This document shows positions 1 to 5,255 of a stretch of 5,255 bases of DNA, one piece after another. The notes beneath the pieces were generated by a model. That model did not search any database. It was not told where the DNA came from and saw only the letters and a program-made list of their open reading frames with translations. Location: contig JAEXGM010000124.1 of NCBI GenBank assembly GCA_023450835.1, positions 1-5,255 on the forward strand. Direction: 5' to 3'. This DNA comes from Bacillota bacterium (GTDB lineage Bacteria > Bacillota > Clostridia > Lachnospirales > Lachnospiraceae). The position numbers were made by a program, and so were the translations under genes. The first letter of the stretch is position 1. Each line of letters begins with the position of its first letter.

Positions 1-24
1 GAACCAAACCCGAAAGTTTGATTC
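1..24 (-). terminator. Probable terminator hairpin downstream of tRNA-Leu (cut by window edge)
   Basis: A 9-bp inverted repeat (positions 1-9 with 16-24, loop 10-15) starts 13 bases beyond the tRNA 3' end. Read on the minus strand, all nine pairs form, one of them G-U; on the plus strand that pair becomes a C-A mismatch, so the minus strand is favoured. The expected U-tract would lie left of position 1 and cannot be seen. A short CTTTTT at 25-30 follows the hairpin on the plus strand, so it could also end a rightward transcript entering from the left, or work in both directions. Confidence 0.45.
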
Positions 25-37
25 CTTTTTCCATTAC

Positions 38-122
38 TGCAGTCGACGGGACTTGAACCCGTACGGTCGCAATGACCACTAGATCCTTAGTCTAGCGCGT
101 ATGCCAATTCCGCCACGACTGC
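38..122 (-). tRNA. tRNA-Leu (anticodon AAG)
   Basis: On the minus strand an 85-nt class II tRNA folds completely. It has a 7-bp acceptor stem (GCAGTCG/CGACTGC) and a D arm with the AATTGG loop. The anticodon stem CTAGA/TCTAG closes the loop CTAAGGA. A long variable arm (GGTC/GACC) marks the Leu/Ser/Tyr class, and the T arm is ACGGG-TTCAAGT-CCCGT. The discriminator base is A, as in leucine tRNAs. The anticodon at 88-86 is AAG, which reads CUU/CUC or, if A34 is deaminated to inosine, CUU/CUC/CUA. The more usual bacterial isoacceptors are TAG, GAG, CAG, TAA and CAA. CCA is not encoded; GTA follows the discriminator, so the 3' end must be added enzymatically. Confidence 0.96.
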
Positions 123-174
123 ACAACTATAAATGCAGAATGTTCACGATTTTTTTCACCAGCGAACGAATTAT

Positions 175-203
175 ATTATAACAAACATTTTTCTATAATG
201 CAA
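175..203 (-). promoter_or_regulatory. Promoter of tRNA-Leu, extended -10 type
   Basis: On the minus strand a perfect TATAAT (180-175) is preceded by TGT, which gives the extended -10 motif TGnTATAAT. A weaker -35 candidate, TTGCAT (203-198), lies exactly 17 nt upstream. Transcription would begin near 168, leaving a leader of about 45 nt before the tRNA 5' end at 122. The surroundings are very AT-rich. It gives the tRNA its own promoter, independent of the alpha-galactosidase gene upstream. Confidence 0.75.
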
Positions 204-320
204 CAATTATTTTTCTTTTTCATACAATTTTTTTAGATTATATTTTGCACCTTTCATGCCGCATAATTTATAGTTTCTATACCGCATTTCCCCTTATAAT
301 TCAACCATTTTGACATCTAA

Positions 321-356
321 GGAATCGGACTTACTCTTACCATGCAGTCCGATTCC
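321..356 (-). terminator. 11-bp perfect hairpin downstream of the GH36 gene, possible terminator
   Basis: Arms GGAATCGGACT (321-331) and AGTCCGATTCC (346-356) are perfectly complementary and enclose a 14-nt loop. The hairpin begins about 79 bases after the alpha-galactosidase stop codon and is the only strong structure before the tRNA promoter, so it is the best candidate for the 3' end of that mRNA. No proper U-tract follows: the minus strand continues TTAGATGTCAAAATGG. It may therefore be a weak terminator or an RNA-stabilising 3' stem rather than a canonical intrinsic terminator. Confidence 0.5.
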
Positions 357-434
357 CCTCATCTTTATTCTTGCTTTCTTCTTACCTTCTTTTATCTTTA
401 TTTATCTACTACTTTTCTTTCTCCCACCTCTCTA

Positions 435-2630
435 TTATTTATCTGATATCATCTTAACGGAATATCGATAGGACTGGTATTCTTCTGTCGGTACAGGCAG
501 CAATATTCCTCCGAGCATTAGCATCTCTCCCGTATACTCTATTCCCTCTACTTCATAGACTGCCTTTGCTGCAAGGCCTTTAAGTTTAATTATTAAAGGA
601 GCGGAATTTGCCTGTAATCCAGTGGTCACTGCAAAGAATAACCCCTCACTTTTGTCTTTTGAAACAAACTGCCAGGCAGTGGCTCTCGTATCCTCATAGG
701 GGCTTGTAAGCCTGTAATAGTCTCCTTCATGAATCAGGTTGTAATAGGAATGATACTCTTTTACCTGTTCCCTTATAATTGCTTTTTCTTCCGTTGTAAG
801 CTTGTTAAGGTCCAGTTCATATCCGAAACTGCCGGACATAGCAACTGTTCCTCTTGTTTCCCAGGGAGTTCTTCTGCCGGTCTGATGATTGGGGCTTGCT
901 GATACATGGGAGCCAACCGTACCGATAGGGTAGCCGAAGGAGGTACCGTACTGTATCTTTAAGCGCTCAATGGCATCCGTATTATCACTGCACCAAATCT
1001 GGGGAGAATAATAGAGCATCCCTGCATCAAATCTTCCTCCTCCGCCGCTGCAGCCCTCTAATAGGATATGAGGATATCTTGCTGTCAGCTCTTCTAAGAA
1101 CCGGTATAGGTTAAGGACATAGCGATGGCTTAATTCACCCTGGCGCTCTGCCGGCAGGGCCGCTGAATATAAATTGGTGATACTGCGGTTCATATCCCAT
1201 TTGATATATTCCAGCGGTGCTTCATCCAGTATTTCAAATACCATATCCCTTACCGTCTGGTATACTTCCTCCCTGGAGAAATCAAGTACCAGCTGGAATC
1301 GGGAGCGATTAGGATTTCTCCCCGGTATCTTTATGGCCCAATCAGGATGCATGCGGTATAGCTCGCTATCTTCGGATACCATCTCCGGCTCAAACCACAG
1401 GCCGAATTTTAATCCCATGGCATGGACTTTTTGTGACAGGTCCTTTAGGCTTCCCTTTAGCTTCTTCTCATTTACACACCAGTCACCTAAGCCGCTGACA
1501 TCATTATCCCTCTTGCCAAACCAGCCGTCATCCAATACCAGCATCTCAATTCCCAGCTCTTTTGCATCTTTTGCAATGGCAAGAAGTTTATCTCCGTCAA
1601 AGTCAAAATAAGTGGCCTCCCAGTTATTAATCAATACCGGGCGTCTTTTATGCTTCCACTCACCTCGTATAATATTCTCCCGTATGGCATCATGAAGTCT
1701 AAGAGACAGCCCGCTAAAGCCTTCATGACTATAGATAAGCGCTGTTTCCGGAAGCAGGAGCCTTTCTTCTTCCCCCAATCTCCAGGTGAAGGTATCCGGC
1801 TGTATTCCCATTACAAACCTGGTCTGACCTGTCTGGTCCACCTCTGCTTCTGCCAGAAAGGAACCGCTGTATAAGAAGGATATCCCATAACAGTCTCCGT
1901 ATTCTTCCGTGGTTTCTTTTTTACACAGGATAACAAAAGGATTATGCTGATGACTTGAAGTTCCTCTTGTGCTTCCTATAGATTGCTTTCCATGGTGCAA
2001 AGGCGTTCGCTCAAATTCTCTCTCCATTGCATGCTTCCCATAAAAATGAATCATGTCCAATCTTTCATTGGTGAAATCCAGACACAGGGAAAGCCCACGG
2101 TTTACGGTAATATTTTTCTTTGTATTATTTATTATTTCCGTTGCTCTTGTAATAACATCTTTCTCATACAAAACCCCGTAGTAGAGCTTTAACTCTATCC
2201 CGGTAACCACATCCTCCATATGGATAACGAGTGTTTCACCCTCTCCGTCTTCCCAATGCATGGAGGGCAGTCCGCTTAATGAATATTTACCGTTATGTAT
2301 CTCATGGGACTTATACCGAAGGTCTATGGCGTTACTGCCATCTTCATGAATTACCTGTATACAGTCCGTACGGTAATCCCCGATACCAAAACATGGATAT
2401 TCAAGAGGCAGACTATCCAGAGAGAAGGTTCTGTCAGCCCCTGTCTCATAGGGATTCCCGGAGAATCCTCTGTCAGCCCGCATAATGAGATAGGATAAAT
2501 CTCCTTCCTCCAGTTTTTGTCCATAGTAAGTATGCAGCAGCACTCCATACTCTGCTATCTTCATCTGATAAGATGTATTCTTTGTCTGTAAATGAAAAAC
2601 TTGTGTTTCTTTATGAAATAAAATTGCCAA
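435..2630 (-). CDS. Alpha-galactosidase, glycoside hydrolase family 36 (cytoplasmic)
   Basis: This 731-residue enzyme should hydrolyse terminal alpha-1,6-linked galactose from melibiose, raffinose, stachyose or galactomannan fragments, with retention of configuration. Three GH36 domains are visible: an N-terminal beta-sandwich (about 1-285), a TIM barrel (about 290-635) and a C-terminal beta-sandwich (about 645-727). The catalytic motifs are intact: LVLDDGW (364-370), the nucleophile in YIKWDMNR (D479), CSGGGGRFD (527-535), and the acid/base in WCSDNTD (D549). The length and the spacing of the two catalytic residues match the Geobacillus AgaA/AgaB type (about 730 aa; nucleophile near 478, acid/base near 548). 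There is no signal peptide, so it is cytoplasmic and needs imported substrate. The start is TTG at 2630, chosen because AAAGGAG lies 10 nt upstream and no in-frame ATG precedes it; the next Met is residue 23. The stop is TAA. Family assignment is very secure; exact substrate preference is not. Equivalent genes are named agaA, aga, melA or rafA in different organisms, so no symbol is given. Confidence 0.97.
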   Translation of the reverse strand: MAILFHKETQVFHLQTKNTSYQMKIAEYGVLLHTYYGQKLEEGDLSYLIMRADRGFSGNPYETGADRTFSLDSLPLEYPCFGIGDYRTDCIQVIHEDGSNAIDLRYKSHEIHNGKYSLSGLPSMHWEDGEGETLVIHMEDVVTGIELKLYYGVLYEKDVITRATEIINNTKKNITVNRGLSLCLDFTNERLDMIHFYGKHAMEREFERTPLHHGKQSIGSTRGTSSHQHNPFVILCKKETTEEYGDCYGISFLYSGSFLAEAEVDQTGQTRFVMGIQPDTFTWRLGEEERLLLPETALIYSHEGFSGLSLRLHDAIRENIIRGEWKHKRRPVLINNWEATYFDFDGDKLLAIAKDAKELGIEMLVLDDGWFGKRDNDVSGLGDWCVNEKKLKGSLKDLSQKVHAMGLKFGLWFEPEMVSEDSELYRMHPDWAIKIPGRNPNRSRFQLVLDFSREEVYQTVRDMVFEILDEAPLEYIKWDMNRSITNLYSAALPAERQGELSHRYVLNLYRFLEELTARYPHILLEGCSGGGGRFDAGMLYYSPQIWCSDNTDAIERLKIQYGTSFGYPIGTVGSHVSASPNHQTGRRTPWETRGTVAMSGSFGYELDLNKLTTEEKAIIREQVKEYHSYYNLIHEGDYYRLTSPYEDTRATAWQFVSKDKSEGLFFAVTTGLQANSAPLIIKLKGLAAKAVYEVEGIEYTGEMLMLGGILLPVPTEEYQSYRYSVKMISDK

Positions 2631-2640
2631 TTGTATTTAT

Positions 2641-2647
2641 CTCCTTT
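2641..2647 (-). promoter_or_regulatory. Shine-Dalgarno site fixing the TTG start of the GH36 gene
   Basis: On the minus strand AAAGGAG is followed by a 10-nt AT-rich spacer and then TTG at 2630. The match to the 16S rRNA anti-SD is strong and the spacing lies within the normal range. This decides the start in favour of the non-ATG codon. Confidence 0.85.
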
Positions 2648-2714
2648 CGGTTCCGCCTGTTAATCTTGTCACTTTATTTATGTGATTTAATCTGTAAAAT
2701 TAATCATATAAGTT

Positions 2715-2734
2715 ATTACCAGTAATTTGTTACT
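2715..2734. repeat. Two overlapping short inverted repeats in the inter-hydrolase gap
   Basis: ATTAC-CA-GTAAT (2715-2726) and AGTAA-TTTG-TTACT (2721-2734) overlap, sharing the central AGTAAT half. They lie about 85-105 bp upstream of the GH36 start, where an operator or promoter could sit. A possible -10 (TATGAT on the minus strand, 2709-2704) is close by but has no convincing -35. The gap has no convincing terminator after the upstream hydrolase. Read-through from that gene and an internal regulated promoter are therefore both possible. In DNA this AT-rich, five-base arms can arise by chance. Confidence 0.25.
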
Positions 2735-2816
2735 AATTTGCCCTTCCAATTTATTCTTACTGCTGTTTTTCTTCTTGCTACTGATTTTTTCACCCTAAGA
2801 TTTCATTTAAATCTAC

Positions 2817-4910
2817 CTATACCACTTCAAACAAAGCCCCGTCACATCCGTCAAATTCAAATATAAACCTGCCCTCTGTAACCCTATATTCCTTATCTGT
2901 CCACAGTTCTCTGACACTGCATTCCAAAGGAAGTCCTCCACGTTTCATATCAAATTCTACGTTCTCTTTCTCCTTTTTCCAGTGAAACAATGCCATATAC
3001 TGTTTTCCATCCAGTTCTAAGGTAAAGAAGTTGCCGGCCGTTGTTCCGGCAGCTTCTACCGGCCGAAAACTCTTACCGGCTGCGGCAATACGGTTAATGC
3101 TCTCCACCTGGCAAAGAGTCCTGGCTCTCTTTCTTGACTCCATTACCTGCTTAACTGCTATTTCATCCGTATCTTTAGTCTCTGCATCCGATTCTGCTGC
3201 AATTCCGGCAACCGGTTCCGCTTCTGCCCTCTCAATACTTTCTCCGGCTGTGCTGTTAACCTCTCCCATGCCGTAATCATCACTAATCATCATTACTGTT
3301 CCCGCTATGACCGCGGCAGTATACCTGGCTCTTGCTTCACCAAAGAGGCTGTTTCTGTCCCCACAGAAGCTCTGGTATAAGGAGATATGGTCAGGGTCAT
3401 TAAAGGCATATAATCGTCCGGACTGCCACCAGGCATAGGTAAGGGCATTCAATACATATTCCGTATCCTCCGCCAGCCCGAAAGCGTCACAGGAGAAGCG
3501 TCTGGCATGGCCGTAGCCGCAGGGGAACAAAGGTGCTATGGAAAGACTGATAAAGAATGGATGACCTGCTCTTTCCTCCGAAAAGTGTTCTTTTAAGAGC
3601 TCATACCCTTCCGTTATTGCCTGCCTTCCGGTCATTACTGCCTTATTATAGCGCACTCCCTCCATCGCCCCATGGCTTAGGAAATCTAGTTTGACATAGT
3701 CAAATCCCCACCGCAGAAACTGCTCTGCCTGCCATGCCATATGCTGCTTCCATAAAGGATGGGTAACATCCATGGGAATTGCACCGTCTACTCTTGGAAG
3801 TAAGTTCCCATTGCTATCCTTTAAGAGAATTTCCCTGTAACAATGCCCCTTTACTCCCGGAATCTCATCTTCTTCCTCCTGCCCGAACCAGGCAAAGGGA
3901 GCGCCATAGATTCCGGCTTTCTGTCCTTTAGAATGCAGTTCTTCTACCAGCTCTATTAATGTTTCCTCCGGGATTCTGTGCCATCCGGCATCCAGATTTA
4001 CATAGGTTGTCTGACCGTTGTGGTAACCGCCTGACATCAGTTCTTCCCGTAAGAACCGGCCGGCTTCCCTGTAATTTCTTTCATTGAGGCGAAAAGCCAG
4101 GCCGGACCAGCTATTCCAGCCAAAGGGAACTCCTTCCTCCCAGGAAAGTATTGGATTCTCCCTGCTGACAATATCTCCGTATTGCTCCAGCAGGTCTCTG
4201 TAATCCCTTCCATACAGCAGTACAAAACGGGAAGAGGCCACTTTATTTCCTCTTACGATTCCGTGTTCCATCTTGTCATGAGTTTCCAGGTCTGCTATAC
4301 CGGAGCAGGCCTTTAATACTCTCGCATCATTGCCGGAGCAGATTATTCCATTCTTCCAGAGCTCAAAGTCAATTGCCCCTATTACAATGCCTTCCCGGCT
4401 TTCCTCCTCGAACAAAGCTGTTACATCATAACTGGTCCTTCCCGGTCTTAAAGGAACTGCTTCATATCTTACCCACATGGTATTGTCATAAGGCACCAAA
4501 AGCATTTTAGTCCATAGGCTCCTTAAAAAGGCCGGACTATCCTTGTCGGGAGCTTCCATTACCATGGGTATCAAACGTTTCACATGTACCTCTTCGTCAT
4601 CTTCTCCCATCAGCATACATTGTACCGTTAATGTTTCCCCTGTTATTCTTATAATTTCAGTAAACCCTATTCCTTGTTCTGACTGAAAGCAGGCTTCTAA
4701 CCTGCCCCCCTTATCTGCCTCTTTTTCAGCGGATTTTTCATTCTTTACTTCTGCTTTTATCAGATTGCAGTGTCTGGTATCCAGTTCTTCTCCCGTTTCA
4801 AGAATTGCCTGGCCATAAAAACTAAGAAGCTTTTTATCATCCTTATAAAAACTAAAAGTTCCATTGCCTTCCCAAAGGATATAATGCCTTCCAACTATGT
4901 ATTTTCCCAT
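2817..4910 (-). CDS. Divergent alpha-galactosidase-like glycoside hydrolase, clan GH-D (GH36/GH27-related)
   Basis: From ATG at 4910 this is a 697-residue enzyme. It has an N-terminal beta-rich domain (about 1-255), a TIM barrel opening with PFGWNSWS (262-269), and a C-terminal beta domain (about 600-697). Clan GH-D landmarks are present: NLDAGW (305-310), YVKLDF with probable nucleophile D409, RRFSCD with probable acid/base D475 (an R-x-x-x-D layout as in GH27), and NDPDH (504-508). It should act by the retaining mechanism on an alpha-galactoside or related alpha-glycoside; the aglycone, and even the sugar, are unproven. It differs clearly from the neighbouring classical GH36, lacking that enzyme's LVLDDGW, KWDMNR and CSDNTD forms. 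An acidic Ala/Glu-rich insertion occupies about residues 550-585. No signal peptide is visible, so it is probably cytoplasmic. The start is uncertain: the frame is open to TTG at 5003 (728 aa), with ATGs at 4976, 4943 and 4922. I prefer 4910 because compact domain-like sequence begins there and AAAGGG lies 13 nt upstream. The stop is TAG. Confidence 0.88.
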   Translation of the reverse strand: MGKYIVGRHYILWEGNGTFSFYKDDKKLLSFYGQAILETGEELDTRHCNLIKAEVKNEKSAEKEADKGGRLEACFQSEQGIGFTEIIRITGETLTVQCMLMGEDDEEVHVKRLIPMVMEAPDKDSPAFLRSLWTKMLLVPYDNTMWVRYEAVPLRPGRTSYDVTALFEEESREGIVIGAIDFELWKNGIICSGNDARVLKACSGIADLETHDKMEHGIVRGNKVASSRFVLLYGRDYRDLLEQYGDIVSRENPILSWEEGVPFGWNSWSGLAFRLNERNYREAGRFLREELMSGGYHNGQTTYVNLDAGWHRIPEETLIELVEELHSKGQKAGIYGAPFAWFGQEEEDEIPGVKGHCYREILLKDSNGNLLPRVDGAIPMDVTHPLWKQHMAWQAEQFLRWGFDYVKLDFLSHGAMEGVRYNKAVMTGRQAITEGYELLKEHFSEERAGHPFFISLSIAPLFPCGYGHARRFSCDAFGLAEDTEYVLNALTYAWWQSGRLYAFNDPDHISLYQSFCGDRNSLFGEARARYTAAVIAGTVMMISDDYGMGEVNSTAGESIERAEAEPVAGIAAESDAETKDTDEIAVKQVMESRKRARTLCQVESINRIAAAGKSFRPVEAAGTTAGNFFTLELDGKQYMALFHWKKEKENVEFDMKRGGLPLECSVRELWTDKEYRVTEGRFIFEFDGCDGALFEVV

Positions 4911-5129
4911 ATGAATAACCATTCCCTTTCCAATGCACCTCATGTTTGTACCGAGGATTCTTGCAGCCACAAACATGTATGTGAAAATTATCTCTTTAAT
5001 CAATTTGCTCCGATAGTAATCTTCTCTGACTATTGTTTCATTCTATTTGGACAATCAGCCTTTTTACTCTAACTTCCACACTTTGAAACTCTGCCGCTAT
5101 GGCAAAATAGTCCTCTCAATTTATCTGCG

Positions 5130-5183
5130 AAAACAAAAACCGGCCTGCAGGGAAGTTATAAAACTTCTTGCAGACCGGCTTTT
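5130..5183 (-). terminator. Strong intrinsic terminator after the right-edge gene
   Basis: On the minus strand a GC-rich outer stem (5178-5170 with 5140-5148, one pair being U-G) continues after a small internal bulge into a 6-bp inner stem (5167-5162 with 5152-5157). The loop is four bases (5158-5161). TTTTTGTTTT (5139-5130) follows directly. This is a textbook terminator placed just past the stop codon of the partial gene at 5186. In the plus direction the stem has a C-A mismatch and only CTTTTCATTATTT follows, so the leftward direction is favoured. It separates the divergent hydrolase from the upstream transcript. Confidence 0.9.
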
Positions 5184-5185
5184 CA

Positions 5186-5255
5186 TTATTTACTTACTCC
5201 CCAGAGCTTTAAACGATCCTGATAAGCTTTGGTCAGATAGCTTTCTACATCCTTT
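5186..5255 (-). CDS. C-terminal end of an unidentified protein (partial)
   Basis: Only the last 22 codons and the TAA stop (5188-5186) fall inside the window; the gene enters from the right. The frame reads KDVESYLTKAYQDRLKLW followed by GVSK. A second frame is also open to a stop at 5190-5192, but it is Ser/Lys-rich and less protein-like; the third frame has an early stop. The strong terminator two bases downstream supports a real gene end here. An amphipathic C-terminal helix like this would suit an extracellular sugar-binding lipoprotein of an ABC transporter, which would fit the neighbours, but 22 residues are too few to assign a function. Confidence 0.5.
   Translation of the reverse strand, partial: KDVESYLTKAYQDRLKLWGVSK

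Larger units (their letters stand above)
123..434. other. AT-rich noncoding interval between the GH36 gene and tRNA-Leu
   Basis: This 312-bp stretch has no plausible coding frame with a ribosome binding site on either strand. From right to left it holds a purine-rich mRNA tail (minus strand, 434-357; the plus strand has only one G there), the 11-bp hairpin at 321-356, an unstructured AT-rich part with two copies of CCGCAT (260-265 and 282-287), and the tRNA promoter. Beyond these elements I see nothing recognisable. Confidence 0.7.

Noticed and set aside
123..434. Small protein gene or riboswitch in the long noncoding interval
   Set aside because: No frame has a start with a ribosome site, and apart from the simple hairpin at 321-356 there is no multi-stem fold resembling a known riboswitch class.
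1174..1611. A 145-residue open frame on the plus strand inside the GH36 gene
   Set aside because: It lies wholly antisense to a secure enzyme gene, is Ser/Pro-rich low-quality sequence with no ribosome site, and matches no family I know; it is a shadow of the real coding frame.
3031..3276. An 81-residue Ala/Ser-rich plus-strand frame
   Set aside because: It is the antisense reading of the acidic Ala/Glu-rich insertion of the divergent hydrolase, and that composition explains why the frame stays open.
2820..5003. The divergent hydrolase as a secreted or surface enzyme using its upstream extension as a signal peptide
   Set aside because: The extension has only a short hydrophobic run broken by Arg and Asn, with no continuous core and no cleavage motif or lipobox.
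4770..5072. A 100-residue plus-strand frame covering the 5' end of the divergent hydrolase and the region upstream
   Set aside because: It starts at GTG with no Shine-Dalgarno, shows no domain-like pattern, and overlaps coding sequence on the other strand.
5004..5129. Promoter for the divergent hydrolase
   Set aside because: One is expected after the terminator, but the candidates seen (TAGAAT without a -35; TTGTCC without a good -10) are too weak to call.
1..5255. CRISPR array, insertion sequence, phage or attachment-site structure at the tRNA
   Set aside because: No regular repeats, transposase, terminal inverted repeats or integrase are present, and no second copy of the tRNA 3' end occurs in the window.

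Overview
The window fits a low-GC, Gram-positive clostridial Firmicute, most likely a member of the Lachnospiraceae. The support is AT-rich intergenic DNA beside moderate-GC genes, strong AAAGGAG-type Shine-Dalgarno sites, an intracellular Bacillus/Clostridium-type GH36 alpha-galactosidase, and a tRNA-Leu gene with no encoded CCA. The genus cannot be fixed from the sequence alone. Every gene I can support lies on the minus strand, so transcription runs from right to left.

Reading in transcription order: (1) at the right edge (5186-5255) is the last 22 codons of an unidentified protein, followed by a strong intrinsic terminator (5130-5183). (2) A glycoside hydrolase of the alpha-galactosidase clan GH-D, distant from classical GH36, runs from about 4910 to 2817. 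Its start is uncertain, and an open extension reaches 5003. (3) A 186-bp AT-rich gap (2631-2816) has no obvious terminator. It carries overlapping short inverted repeats and the Shine-Dalgarno site of the next gene. (4) A full-length classical GH36 alpha-galactosidase (2630-435) begins with TTG. (5) A 312-bp AT-rich noncoding stretch (123-434) holds a purine-rich 3' tail, an 11-bp perfect hairpin and the promoter of the tRNA. (6) A tRNA-Leu gene (122-38) has the unusual anticodon AAG, and a probable terminator hairpin follows it at the left edge.

The two hydrolases look like a small alpha-galactoside utilisation cluster. Neither has a recognisable signal peptide, so both should act in the cytoplasm on oligosaccharides already imported (raffinose or melibiose type, or galactomannan fragments). 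The classical GH36 enzyme is well supported down to its catalytic aspartates. The second enzyme keeps the clan's catalytic layout, but its substrate cannot be read from sequence. No regulator or complete transporter is visible. I found no evidence of a new kind of biological system; the items most worth a second look are the divergent GH-D enzyme with its acidic insertion and the A34-type tRNA-Leu.
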